Positions 8,844-17,193 of a stretch of DNA of 64,000 nucleotides are shown piece after piece. Source of the stretch: Pontibacter aquaedesilientis (lineage in GTDB: Bacteria > Bacteroidota > Bacteroidia > Cytophagales > Hymenobacteraceae); NCBI RefSeq assembly GCF_014773225.1, contig NZ_JACXAJ010000001.1, positions 682,001-746,000 on the forward strand, in the 5' to 3' direction. The notes under the pieces were generated by a model. The model was not told the origin of the DNA and made no database searches. It was given only the letters and a program-made list of their open reading frames with translations. The translations under genes and the position numbers were made by a program. The first letter of the stretch is position 1, and each line of letters starts with the position of its first letter.

Positions 8844-9833
8844 CTATTTTAATTTATCTTTCAATATCTCGAATTCCACTGCTGGCGAAATCCGCTCGTA
8901 CAAAATCAGGTATACCGCCGTGGTAATAGGCATGTCAACCTGTAGCGTTTTGTTGAGTGCATAAATACTCTGCACAGCATAATATCCCTCGGCCACCATG
9001 TTCATCTCGATCTGGGCTGATTTCACGGTATAGCCGTGTCCGATCATGTTTCCGAATGTACGGTTACGGCTGAACTGGGAATAAGCTGTCACCAGCAAGT
9101 CGCCCAGGTAGGCAGAGCCATTGAGATCACGCTGGATTGGCATGGCAGCATGCAGGAAGCGCTCGATTTCCTGCATGGCGTTGGACACCAACACAGCCTG
9201 GAAGTTATCGCCGTAGTTCAGGCCACGGGCTATACCGCATGCCAGCGCAATGATGTTCTTGATTACGGCACAATATTCTATGCCATCCAGATCGTCGAGT
9301 GGATTGGCATTTACATAACGGTTGCGCAGCAATTTGCAGAAGCGCTCTGCGGTGGGCAGGTCGTGCGAGCCAATGGTCAGGTAAGACTGCTTTTCCATGG
9401 CCACCTCTTCCGCATGGCAAGGACCGGCAACCACCAACTGATGACTGTTAGGAACGTTGTAGTGCTTTTCAAGGTACTCGGTAATCAGGATGTTTTCCTT
9501 CGGAATCATACCTTTAATGGCAGAGATCAAAACCTTGTCCTTTAGCGCATCAGCAGCTAACCCGTGAATAGCCTCTTGCACAAAGGCTGCCGGAACAGCC
9601 AGAATCACCCAATCTGCGACGGCCACCACAGCCTGCAAGTCTGAGGATGGCTTTACGTAGTTCAGGTCGTAGGTCACGCCACTCAGGTAGCGTGGGTTGT
9701 GGCGGTAATTGTTGAGGTGCTGCACATCGTTTTCGTTGCGCATCCACCAGTATACCTGCGATTTGTTCTCTGAAAGTATCTTAACCAGCGCCGAAGCCCA
9801 GCTGCCCCCTCCTATTACTGCAATTTTTTCCAA
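8844..9833 (-). CDS. gpsA: Glycerol-3-phosphate dehydrogenase [NAD(P)+]
   Basis: GpsA reduces dihydroxyacetone phosphate to sn-glycerol 3-phosphate for phospholipid synthesis. The 329 residues show the N-terminal dinucleotide-binding motif G-G-G-S-W-A (residues 8-13), the I-S-A-I-K-G segment, the catalytic-lysine region Y-C-A-V-I-K-N-I-I-A-L-A-x-G (about residue 187), and the G-D-L-L-V-T loop. The usual second Gly after Trp (GSWG) is Ala here, as in several Bacteroidota homologues. It starts 12 bases after the adaptor gene stop and closes the operon. Confidence 0.96.
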   Translation of the reverse strand: MEKIAVIGGGSWASALVKILSENKSQVYWWMRNENDVQHLNNYRHNPRYLSGVTYDLNYVKPSSDLQAVVAVADWVILAVPAAFVQEAIHGLAADALKDKVLISAIKGMIPKENILITEYLEKHYNVPNSHQLVVAGPCHAEEVAMEKQSYLTIGSHDLPTAERFCKLLRNRYVNANPLDDLDGIEYCAVIKNIIALACGIARGLNYGDNFQAVLVSNAMQEIERFLHAAMPIQRDLNGSAYLGDLLVTAYSQFSRNRTFGNMIGHGYTVKSAQIEMNMVAEGYYAVQSIYALNKTLQVDMPITTAVYLILYERISPAVEFEILKDKLK

Positions 9834-9845
9834 GTCGGATTTATT

Positions 9846-11225
9846 TTATTTATCACCATTAGCGTCAGCAAGCGCTGATTTATTCAGTGACTTTTCGTCT
9901 TTCACAGCCACTTTCGCTCCGTCTTTCAATGTTTTAGAAACCGCTCTGAACGGACCCGAAACAACTTTCTGACCTTCCTCCAGACCACTCAGAATCTCAA
10001 TGTTGTCAAAGTCGCTGATGCCGGTTTTTACTTTCACGGTTTTTACAGTGTTGTTGGCGTCATACACAAAAACCACCTCTTCAACCGGGCCTGCAACAAC
10101 AGGCTGTGCCGCCTCTTCAGCTTGCTCGTCAGTGCCATTGTCGCCTTCAGTTGATTCTGGCTTGTTAGAGCGGGTTGTCACTGCGGACAAAGGTACGGAT
10201 AAAACATTGTTTTTTCGATCTGTGATGATGTCAACAGAAGCGGTCATGCCTGGTCGGAATGGCCGCGTGTTTTTGTTTGCCAGGTGGCTGTAAGATTCGT
10301 TCAGCAAACGGATGCGTACTTCGAATTCGGTGACAGCCTCCAAAGAAGCGGCGTCCTTGGCCGTGTTGGCAATTGAAGTCACCACACCTTTGAACTTCTC
10401 GTCCTTGCTGGTATAAGAATCCACTTCTACGATTACAGAGTCGCCGAGGGCCACACGCACGATATCATTCTCGTTCACATTCACACGAACCTCCATGTTA
10501 TTGAGGTTGGCAATGCGCATGATCTCGGTACCGGCCATTTGGGAGGTTCCCACCACGCGCTCACCCTGCTCTACATTTAACTTGGATACCGTGCCGCTTA
10601 CCGGAGCGTAAATGGTGGTTTTGTTCAGGTTCTCGCGGGCGTCCTTAAGGGAGGCCAATGCATTCTGCACACTGAACTCAGCGGCGCGCACACTTTGCAC
10701 CAACGATTCAATTTCCTGCTTTCCGGCTTCGTAGCTTGACTTTATCTGCTGGTACTCGGCCTCTGATATCACCTTTTGGTCGAAAAGGGCTTTGTTGCGT
10801 TTAAAATTCTGCTCCACCTGCACGAAATTGGCCTTGGACTGCGCCAGTCGGGCTCGGGACTGCGCCAGATTGGCACGCGCCTGGTTAACGCCAGCCTGCT
10901 GCATGTCTACAAAAGATTGGTAATTGTCAGGGCGGATACGAACCAGCAACTGGCCTTTCACCACAGAGTCGCCTTCCTGCACGGTCAGCTCGATGATCTC
11001 GCCCGATACGTCGGGGCTGATCTTGATCTCTGTTTCCGGCTGTACTTTGCCGGAGGCGCTTACTTTTTCGATGATTTGGGTTCGTTTGACATCAGACAGA
11101 ACTACTTCGGTACCTTCGTCCTGGCCGATCCACCCGGCTTTTTTAGCAACGAGCACGCCTACCAAAATGAGTACTAATGCGCCTATCAGGGTATAGATAA
11201 GCTTATTCGATTTTTTTGCAGCCAT
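9846..11225 (-). CDS. MacA/HlyD-like efflux periplasmic adaptor
   Basis: This 459-residue membrane fusion protein links an inner-membrane pump to an outer-membrane TolC channel. One N-terminal membrane segment (about residues 9-27) is followed by a lipoyl/biotin-like half-motif, a long Ala/Gln-rich alpha-helical hairpin (about 100-200), the second lipoyl half (I-Y-A-P-V-S-G-T-V, about 212) and beta-barrel and membrane-proximal domains. An acidic insertion rich in Glu, Asp and Thr interrupts the C-terminal region near residues 350-370. It follows the TolC-like gene by 9 bases. No pump permease gene lies in this operon, so its partner must be elsewhere. Confidence 0.9.
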   Translation of the reverse strand: MAAKKSNKLIYTLIGALVLILVGVLVAKKAGWIGQDEGTEVVLSDVKRTQIIEKVSASGKVQPETEIKISPDVSGEIIELTVQEGDSVVKGQLLVRIRPDNYQSFVDMQQAGVNQARANLAQSRARLAQSKANFVQVEQNFKRNKALFDQKVISEAEYQQIKSSYEAGKQEIESLVQSVRAAEFSVQNALASLKDARENLNKTTIYAPVSGTVSKLNVEQGERVVGTSQMAGTEIMRIANLNNMEVRVNVNENDIVRVALGDSVIVEVDSYTSKDEKFKGVVTSIANTAKDAASLEAVTEFEVRIRLLNESYSHLANKNTRPFRPGMTASVDIITDRKNNVLSVPLSAVTTRSNKPESTEGDNGTDEQAEEAAQPVVAGPVEEVVFVYDANNTVKTVKVKTGISDFDNIEILSGLEEGQKVVSGPFRAVSKTLKDGAKVAVKDEKSLNKSALADANGDK

Positions 11226-11234
11226 AATTTTATG

Positions 11235-12713
11235 TTAGAAAGAAAGGTCTTTGCCTTGGTAGAAATCCAGTATTTTAAGTTTAAAGGTATAGTCGTATTT
11301 AGCCTGTATCAAGCTGGACTGAGCGGAACGGTAAGTATTCGCTATGATATTGAAATCCACTGAGTTGATGACGCCGTTTTGAAGTCTTAGTTCTGCGTTA
11401 CGGAAGTTCTTCTCAGAAGCGTTGACCTGCTGGAGCGATGCTGCATAGCGGCGCTGTGCGGCGATGGCATCTACATAGGCCTGCTCTATCGTCTGGCGAA
11501 GATTATTGCGGGCGATATCAGCATTCAGTTTTGCATTTTGGTGTTGCAGCTTGGCGCGCTGCACATTGGTGCGTACCTGTAAACTGTTCAGGATAGGAAT
11601 TTGAAGCGAAAGGCCAAACTGAGTATTGAGGTTATCGTCCCACTGACTGAACATGCCATAATGCTCATCAATTCGTCTGGTACTGAATTGATCAAAGTAG
11701 ATTATATCAGATTCGGAACCGGCAGCGTCGTAATAAACCACCTGCGGCACACGACCCACATTAACCTGCTCCAAGGCTACCAGTTTGCGACTGGTGCTCG
11801 CATAGCGGCTTCCGGCCCCAGCAAAAAGACTTAAACGTGGGTAGTAAGCTCCCCTGGCCAGGTCTATACCTCTTTCAGCGCTGCGCAACCTTAAATCAGT
11901 TGCGCGAATAGCCGGCAATGTTTGCAATGCCACGTCGTATACCTGGCTGCCATCTACTATAACCGGGTTCTCATCTGGCTCAGGTATCTTTGGTATCTCA
12001 ATCTGAAAATCTTCTGACGTAGGTATATTGAGCAGCTGCATGAGCGTTAACCTGGAGATATCACGCTGATTCTGTGCCGTAATATAGTTCAACTCATCCG
12101 TAGCCAACTGTGATTCAATATCTAGTACAGCATTTTCGGCCACACTGCCTGCATTGAACAAAATATTGGTACGCTTTAGCTGCTCCCTGGTGAGGTTACG
12201 CTGCAGATCCGAAACGTTCATTTGCTCATTGGCAAACAGAATGTTCAGATAAGCCGTCACTATTTGGACAGTTATGTCATTTTGCGCAGAAAGGTAATCT
12301 TGTTCGCTTGCCTCCAGATTCAGGCTGTTCTGCTTGATTTGGTTCACCTGTTGGAAGCCTGCAAAAAGCGGTAGCGTAGCGTTTATGGAAACATTCGACG
12401 TACGGGCGTTCTGTGTCAGCAAGCTGAAGGTCACCGGATCCTGGAAAGAACCCGTGTTGAAGCTATAGTTTCCATTGGCATTGATGCTCGGTAACCGCGA
12501 TGCCCTTGATTGATTCAGGTCTGCTTGTTCGAGTTCACGGTTCAGGCTGCTCTGCCGCACGTTCAGGTTATTGGTCTTGGCATAATTAACTGCCTCTTCC
12601 AGTGACCAGATACCGTCGCTTCCTGCACCCTGCTGCTGCGCCAGCGAGGTACTATACCCGCCGATCGTCAGTCCCAGGGCAAGCAACAATACTTTGTTAG
12701 ACATTTTTTTCAT
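11235..12713 (-). CDS. TolC family outer-membrane efflux protein
   Basis: This is an outer-membrane channel of about 492 residues from the chosen ATG at 12713. It has a signal peptide ending near S-L-A-Q and two similar helical halves with repeated Q-x-(K/N)-x-x-L-x-L-x-x-(S/A) patterns, as in OEP/TolC proteins. An upstream ATG at 12734 would overlap sdaAB by 11 bases and add basic residues before the signal peptide. The 12713 start gives a normal Met-Lys-Lys signal peptide and is preferred. Its partner is the adaptor encoded next. Confidence 0.88.
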   Translation of the reverse strand: MKKMSNKVLLLALGLTIGGYSTSLAQQQGAGSDGIWSLEEAVNYAKTNNLNVRQSSLNRELEQADLNQSRASRLPSINANGNYSFNTGSFQDPVTFSLLTQNARTSNVSINATLPLFAGFQQVNQIKQNSLNLEASEQDYLSAQNDITVQIVTAYLNILFANEQMNVSDLQRNLTREQLKRTNILFNAGSVAENAVLDIESQLATDELNYITAQNQRDISRLTLMQLLNIPTSEDFQIEIPKIPEPDENPVIVDGSQVYDVALQTLPAIRATDLRLRSAERGIDLARGAYYPRLSLFAGAGSRYASTSRKLVALEQVNVGRVPQVVYYDAAGSESDIIYFDQFSTRRIDEHYGMFSQWDDNLNTQFGLSLQIPILNSLQVRTNVQRAKLQHQNAKLNADIARNNLRQTIEQAYVDAIAAQRRYAASLQQVNASEKNFRNAELRLQNGVINSVDFNIIANTYRSAQSSLIQAKYDYTFKLKILDFYQGKDLSF

Positions 12714-12723
12714 AGTTCGTTTC

Positions 12724-13401
12724 TTAAAGATCAATATTGGGGATATAGATCACATGCTTTACCCAGCTCAACTGCTTGAGATACTCCAGTGTGATGGGTT
12801 TTATACCTGAGTCCATCTCGATGAACTGCCGTGCCATTTCGTTTTTGCCTTTTCTGGAAACGTTCATTGTCGCAATGTTGCAATCGTCGTGCGCGATTAC
12901 GGTGGCGATAAAGGCGATACTGCCTTTTACATCGCCTGCATCAATGATCAGGGTATGCAGATTGGCAGAGAAGTTAGCATTGAAACCGTCTACCTCCACG
13001 ATCCTGATCACCCCACCTCCACGGCTCTGCCCTATTACCTCTACCGCGCGGTCGCCGGCTTTCAGGTTCAGCTTGATGGTGTTGGGATGCATGGTCGAGG
13101 CATTGCCAACCGAACGGAAGGTATATTTCAGGCCACGTTCTTTGGCGTGGTCAAAAGCCTCTTTTATGCGTTTGTCGTCTGTTTTGAAATCCAGCAGGCC
13201 GGCTACTATCGCTCTATCGGAACCGTGGCCCTCATAAGTTTGTGCAAAGGAATTGTAGAAGGTGATGACGGCCTCATCAGGCGCGGCGCCCAGAACCCGG
13301 ATTGCCGCTCGTGCAATCCGCACCACACCTGCTGTATGAGAACTGGATGGGCCGATCATGATTGGGCCGATCATATCAAAGACACTGCTTTTTTCTGCCA
13401 T
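12724..13401 (-). CDS. sdaAB: L-serine dehydratase, beta subunit
   Basis: This is the beta subunit of the iron-sulfur L-serine ammonia-lyase, which makes pyruvate and ammonia from serine. The 225 residues include the signature G-P-S-S-S-H-T-A-G (about residues 17-25) and a C-terminal ACT-like regulatory domain (about 150-225, with H-D-D-x-N-I-A-x-M-N-V-S-R). The alpha subunit, which carries the cluster cysteines, is not in the window. Finding the beta gene heading an efflux operon rather than beside sdaAA is unusual relative to Firmicutes. Confidence 0.93.
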   Translation of the reverse strand: MAEKSSVFDMIGPIMIGPSSSHTAGVVRIARAAIRVLGAAPDEAVITFYNSFAQTYEGHGSDRAIVAGLLDFKTDDKRIKEAFDHAKERGLKYTFRSVGNASTMHPNTIKLNLKAGDRAVEVIGQSRGGGVIRIVEVDGFNANFSANLHTLIIDAGDVKGSIAFIATVIAHDDCNIATMNVSRKGKNEMARQFIEMDSGIKPITLEYLKQLSWVKHVIYIPNIDL

Positions 13402-13770
13402 TTAAGAGGAATCGGGTAAATATCGTAAAACCCAAATTTAACAATTTAGGCTAATTATAACATTTTTTGGTCAGTATATTGTTGTTATTTATACCAACCT
13501 TGGTTTTTGCTCTATCAATATTGGCATTGTGTCCATCAAATAAAAGGCGATTTTAGTTGGGCCTTTTGCAAAGCCATGCCTCGGGGTAATTCATTTGGGT
13601 AGATGATGGTACATCTAAATGGATGCGTGAACGGTGTGGAAGTATTTGACGCTGCACTTTGTTATGAGCATGTAAAGCAACAATTAATAAAGCGACAGCA
13701 CGCTTCTAAAAGATAGTTTTACTTACTTTGTGCCGATTTTAGCGTCGTACCTAAACAACCATCTGGAAAT
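13402..13770. other. Divergent intergenic region sdaAB/kynA
   Basis: This 369-base spacer holds the sdaAB promoter at its left end and a partial -7-like ACTTTG (about 13725-13730) before kynA. A 37-codon frame from an ATG at 13603 to a TAG at 13714-13716 could be a small protein, but it has no recognisable features and I do not call it as a gene. Nothing else was recognised. Confidence 0.5.
13433..13440 (-). promoter_or_regulatory. Candidate -7 box for the sdaAB operon
   Basis: On the minus strand this reads TAAATTTG, an exact TAnnTTTG match, 32 bases before the sdaAB ATG. A -33 element is not evident. Confidence 0.5.
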
Positions 13771-14739
13771 ATGGAGCATCAAGCATTTAAGCCCGAAGTA
13801 CTCGAACAGCTCAGAAGGCTGGAGGAAAAGTATGTGCCGCTCGGTCAGGATTTGGCAGCTTACCTGGAGGGGCTTTATTACACAGACTACCTGAACTACT
13901 GGGATTATATCCACCTTGATACGCTGCTGAGTCTGCAGAACCCTCGTACCAGTATTCCGGATGAGAAAATCTTTATCATGTACCACCAGATAACGGAGCT
14001 ATACTTTAAGCTTTGCCTGGAAGAGTACCGACAGATAGGTGAAGACAAAGAACTTACAGGTGAAATGCTCTACAAACGCTTAAAGCGCATCAACCGCTAC
14101 TTCGAGAACTTGATCGACTCTTTTGATGTCATGGTGGATGGCATGGATCCGAAGCAGTTCCTACAGTTCCGTATGGCGCTGATGCCAGCCAGTGGTTTTC
14201 AGTCGGTGCAGTACCGCATGATTGAGATTGCCTCTACCGAACTGCGCAACCTTACTGACAAAGAGAAACGCAAGGCTCTTGGCCTGCAAAGCACGCATGA
14301 GGAATTGATGGATTGCATTTACTGGAAGGAAGGTGCTACCGAGGTTTCATCAGGATCTAAGACTCTGACATTACTTCGTTTTGAGGAAAAGTACACACAG
14401 CAACTCATTCATTTTGCCCGGCAGTACGAGCACATGAACGTTTGGTCTGCCTACAAGCGTTTACCAGAAGCAGATCAGCAGAATGCGAGGCTGACCCGGC
14501 AAATGCGCGAATTGGACAGCAACGTGAACGTGAACTGGCCTTTGATGCATTACAAATCAGCGGTACGCTACCTGCAGCGTGACCCGGAAGTGATCGCAGC
14601 CACGGGCGGAACAAACTGGCAAAAATATCTGCCTCCAAAATTCCAGAAACGTATTTTCTACCCTGAACTCTGGACCGAAGATGAACTCGAAAACTGGGGC
14701 AAAGGCTGGGTTGAAAAAGTGCTGAATGGGGATATTTAG
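13771..14739 (+). CDS. kynA: Tryptophan 2,3-dioxygenase family protein
   Basis: This enzyme class opens the indole ring of L-tryptophan to N-formylkynurenine with a heme iron, the first step of the kynurenine route. The 322 residues contain Y-x-x-Y-L-x-x-x-x-L-L-S-x-Q near residues 45-65, F-I-M-Y-H-Q-I-T-E-L-Y-F-K-L (about 69-82, with the distal-pocket His), the M-x-P-A-S-G-F-Q-S-x-Q-(Y/F)-R segment (about 143-155), and the late T-G-G-T-x-W/W-x-K-Y-L block. No other kynurenine genes adjoin it. Its stop codon is followed at once by an octamer repeat array. Confidence 0.9.
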   Translation: MEHQAFKPEVLEQLRRLEEKYVPLGQDLAAYLEGLYYTDYLNYWDYIHLDTLLSLQNPRTSIPDEKIFIMYHQITELYFKLCLEEYRQIGEDKELTGEMLYKRLKRINRYFENLIDSFDVMVDGMDPKQFLQFRMALMPASGFQSVQYRMIEIASTELRNLTDKEKRKALGLQSTHEELMDCIYWKEGATEVSSGSKTLTLLRFEEKYTQQLIHFARQYEHMNVWSAYKRLPEADQQNARLTRQMRELDSNVNVNWPLMHYKSAVRYLQRDPEVIAATGGTNWQKYLPPKFQKRIFYPELWTEDELENWGKGWVEKVLNGDI

Positions 14740-14872
14740 GAATTAACGAATGAGTGATTATTAATTTTGAGTGTAAAAAATGTTTAGTGATTTTGTTGGA
14801 TCGTTGCCTCTCATGATACTTTAACACGATTTATTCACTCATTCACTCAATCACACATTCAAAATTAACTTT
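14740..14872. repeat. Facing degenerate octamer arrays between kynA and the FAD oxidoreductase
   Basis: Directly after the kynA stop, units of period 8 begin (GAATTAAC, GAATGAGT, GATTATTA and more decayed copies). At 14833-14872 the complementary array reads ATTCACTC, ATTCACTC, AATCACAC, ATTCAAAA, TTAACTTT. The two arrays are inverted relative to each other and could fold as an imperfect hairpin. The right array shares its unit and its TTCAAAATTAACTT edge with the array at 36140-36211. Confidence 0.75.
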
Positions 14873-14898
14873 AAGGATAACTACCTTACTAACTGTAA

Positions 14899-16476
14899 AT
14901 GAAGAAGAAAGAAGTTGAAGTGGTGTTGTCGCCGGAGGTGGCGTACAATGACGAGCTGCTGGAGTCGGAGCTTATTAAAAGTGCCGGGCTCAAGCCGGAA
15001 AATGTGAAGCATATCCATCGTATTAAGCGGTCTATCGATGCGCGTGGCCGACAGGTCTTGCTTCGTGTGCGAGCTGATCTATACCTGGACACTCCTCCTG
15101 CCGATATCCTATCAGCCAGGTATAATTACACTGATGTAAGCAATGCCAAGAAAGTTATTATTGTAGGCGCTGGCCCTGCCGGATTGTTTGCGGCCCTCCG
15201 CTGCATTGAATTGGGACTGAAGCCGATTGTATTAGAGCGTGGTAAAGATGTGCGTGCCCGTCGCCGTGACCTGGCTGCTATCAACAAAGAGCATATTGTG
15301 AACCCGGATTCGAACTACTGTTTCGGGGAAGGCGGCGCTGGTACCTACTCCGACGGCAAACTGTATACCCGGTCCAAAAAGCGTGGTGATCTGCAGCGTA
15401 TACTGGAAATTTTCGTGCAGCATGGCGCTACCCGCGACATTTTGTTCGACGCTCATCCGCACATAGGCACCAACAAACTGCCCCGTATCATCACTGCCAT
15501 CCGGGAGAGTATAGAAGCTGCCGGTGGCGAGGTATTGTTTGACAAACGTGTCACCGATTTTATCCTGGAGAATGACGAGATGAAAGGCGTCCTGACACAG
15601 GATGGTCAGGAATACATTGGTGAGGCTGTGATTCTGGCTACCGGCCACAGTGCCCGCGACATCTTCGAGTTACTGCACCAATCAGGTATAACTATAGAAG
15701 CGAAGCCCTTTGCAATGGGCGTACGGGTAGAGCACCAGCAGCGCCTGATCGACAGTATTCAGTACAAGTGTGAGGATCGCGGTTGCTGGCTGCCGGCCTC
15801 CTCCTATGCGTTGGTGCACCAAACGGTGTATGATAACAAGCAGCGCGGCATTTTCTCTTTTTGTATGTGCCCGGGCGGCTTTATCGTGCCTTCGGCCACT
15901 GCTCCCGGCGAAGTGGTGGTAAACGGTATGTCCCCAAGCCGCCGTGACTCTAAATTTGCCAACTCAGGTATAGTGGTCGCGATTGAGTTGGAAGACATGG
16001 AGCTTGACAAATACGGTCCGTTGGCCGGACTGCGCATGCAGGAAGAGCTGGAGCGCAAAGCCTGCGAAATGGCCGGTGGCACCCAGAAAGCCCCTGCCCA
16101 ACTCCTCCTCGACTTCACCCGTCAGAAAACCGGTGGTGCTTTACTCGAGACTTCCTACCAGCCGGGGCTAACGCCTGTGGATATGAATAAACTGTTTTCG
16201 CCCGCCATGGCTTATCGTTTACGGGAAGGTTTTAAGGCTTTCGGCAATAAAATGCGGGGCTATCTAAGTAACGATGCCCAGATTATCGGCGTGGAAAGCA
16301 GGACCTCCTCCCCGGTGCGTATACCCCGTGACCGGGAGACACTGGAGCATGTGCAGATCAGAAACCTATACCCTTGCGCAGAGGGTGCTGGTTATGCGGG
16401 TGGTATCGTATCGGCGGCAATGGATGGCGAGCGGTGCGCCGAGAAAATTGCTGCCAAGGTGTTGCGACAGGTATAA
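14899..16476 (+). CDS. FAD/NAD(P)-dependent oxidoreductase (COG2509-like)
   Basis: This 525-residue flavoprotein has an N-terminal ~80-residue domain with D-A-R-(G/R) and basic motifs seen in this family. The FAD-binding motif V-I-I-V-G-A-G-P-A-G-L-F-A-A-L-R lies at about residues 88-103. F-G-E-G-G-A-G-T-Y-S-D-G-K-L lies near 143-156, and the second Rossmann A-T-G-H-S-A-R-D region near 250. The C-terminal A-E-G-A-G-Y-A-G-G-I-V-S-A-A-x-D-G motif completes the FAD site. The substrate is unknown; these are annotated only as uncharacterised FAD-dependent dehydrogenases. The next gene encodes a CoA-binding protein, 90 bases downstream. Confidence 0.9.
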   Translation: MKKKEVEVVLSPEVAYNDELLESELIKSAGLKPENVKHIHRIKRSIDARGRQVLLRVRADLYLDTPPADILSARYNYTDVSNAKKVIIVGAGPAGLFAALRCIELGLKPIVLERGKDVRARRRDLAAINKEHIVNPDSNYCFGEGGAGTYSDGKLYTRSKKRGDLQRILEIFVQHGATRDILFDAHPHIGTNKLPRIITAIRESIEAAGGEVLFDKRVTDFILENDEMKGVLTQDGQEYIGEAVILATGHSARDIFELLHQSGITIEAKPFAMGVRVEHQQRLIDSIQYKCEDRGCWLPASSYALVHQTVYDNKQRGIFSFCMCPGGFIVPSATAPGEVVVNGMSPSRRDSKFANSGIVVAIELEDMELDKYGPLAGLRMQEELERKACEMAGGTQKAPAQLLLDFTRQKTGGALLETSYQPGLTPVDMNKLFSPAMAYRLREGFKAFGNKMRGYLSNDAQIIGVESRTSSPVRIPRDRETLEHVQIRNLYPCAEGAGYAGGIVSAAMDGERCAEKIAAKVLRQV

Positions 16477-16566
16477 TCAACTGCATTGGATTGGTTTTAT
16501 ACCTGATTGCCCTGTAACGTTTCGGTGCGTATAGCGGTTAAATAGAGAGATCAAAAAATCTGAATC

Positions 16567-16929
16567 ATGAAAAAGACACTTGTTCTGGGTGCTACCGATA
16601 ATCCTTCCCGCTTTGCCTACAAGGCCATTCACCGCTTGCAACAGCATGGCCATGACGTAGTGCCAGTAGGCATTCGCAAAGGCGAAGTAGGCGGGCAGTC
16701 CATCATCACCGATAAATCACAGAAAGTAGAAGGTATAGATACGGTAACACTTTATGTGGGACCGCAAAAGCAGCCTTCCTGGTATGACTATATTATCGCG
16801 CTGCAGCCCAAGCGCATTATATTTAATCCGGGTACCGAAAACCGCGAATTGGAGCAAATGGCTGAAGATGCAGGTATAGAAACCTTACACCATTGCACGC
16901 TCGTGATGCTGGCTTCCAGCACCTATTAA
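16567..16929 (+). CDS. CoA-binding protein (YccU family)
   Basis: This 120-residue single-domain protein has the CoA-binding Rossmann-like fold: V-L-G-A-T-D-N-P-S-R-F-A-Y-K-A at the N terminus, the H-(D/E)-V-(V/I)-P-V-x-x-(R/K) strand, and the F-N-P-G-T-E-N block near residue 88. Such domains resemble the N-terminal part of acyl-CoA synthetases, but stand-alone versions have no defined role. It is the last plus-strand gene before a bidirectional terminator. Confidence 0.9.
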   Translation: MKKTLVLGATDNPSRFAYKAIHRLQQHGHDVVPVGIRKGEVGGQSIITDKSQKVEGIDTVTLYVGPQKQPSWYDYIIALQPKRIIFNPGTENRELEQMAEDAGIETLHHCTLVMLASSTY

Positions 16930-17036
16930 TAATTTTTCAGAAATTTTTAAAGGGGCTGCAACCTCCTCGAAAGCCGGGCGTATAAACCAATATAATCAAA
17001 GTTTGCAGATGGCATTTGTTGTCTATGCAATCTTTA

Positions 17037-17069
17037 GAAAAAGGGATCTTTCAAGAGATCCCTTTTTTG
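17037..17069. terminator. Bidirectional intrinsic terminator
   Basis: Perfect 9-base arms (17041-17049 and 17056-17064, AAGGGATCT and its complement), a 6-base loop, an upstream A-run and a downstream T-run end the CoA-binding gene on the plus strand and can also act on the minus-strand ABC permease transcript. Confidence 0.88.
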
Positions 17070-17145
17070 TTTCCTGGCAATTCGGATTCAGAAATCAGTA
17101 ACTATTGCTCTAATAACTTTAAATTCCCCTTCTCCCCAATTTAAA

Positions 17146-17193
17146 AACTCTCAAACTCCTCAACTTTTTAACTCCACAACTCTTTAACTTCTA
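17146..17193 (-). repeat. Octamer array starting at the ABC permease stop codon
   Basis: Six consecutive 8-base units all begin AACT on the plus strand (AACTCTCA, AACTCCTC, AACTTTTT and so on). Read on the minus strand, the first unit is TAGAAGTT, and its TAG is the stop codon of the permease gene. The period is exactly 8 with no indel across 48 bases. Confidence 0.8.
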
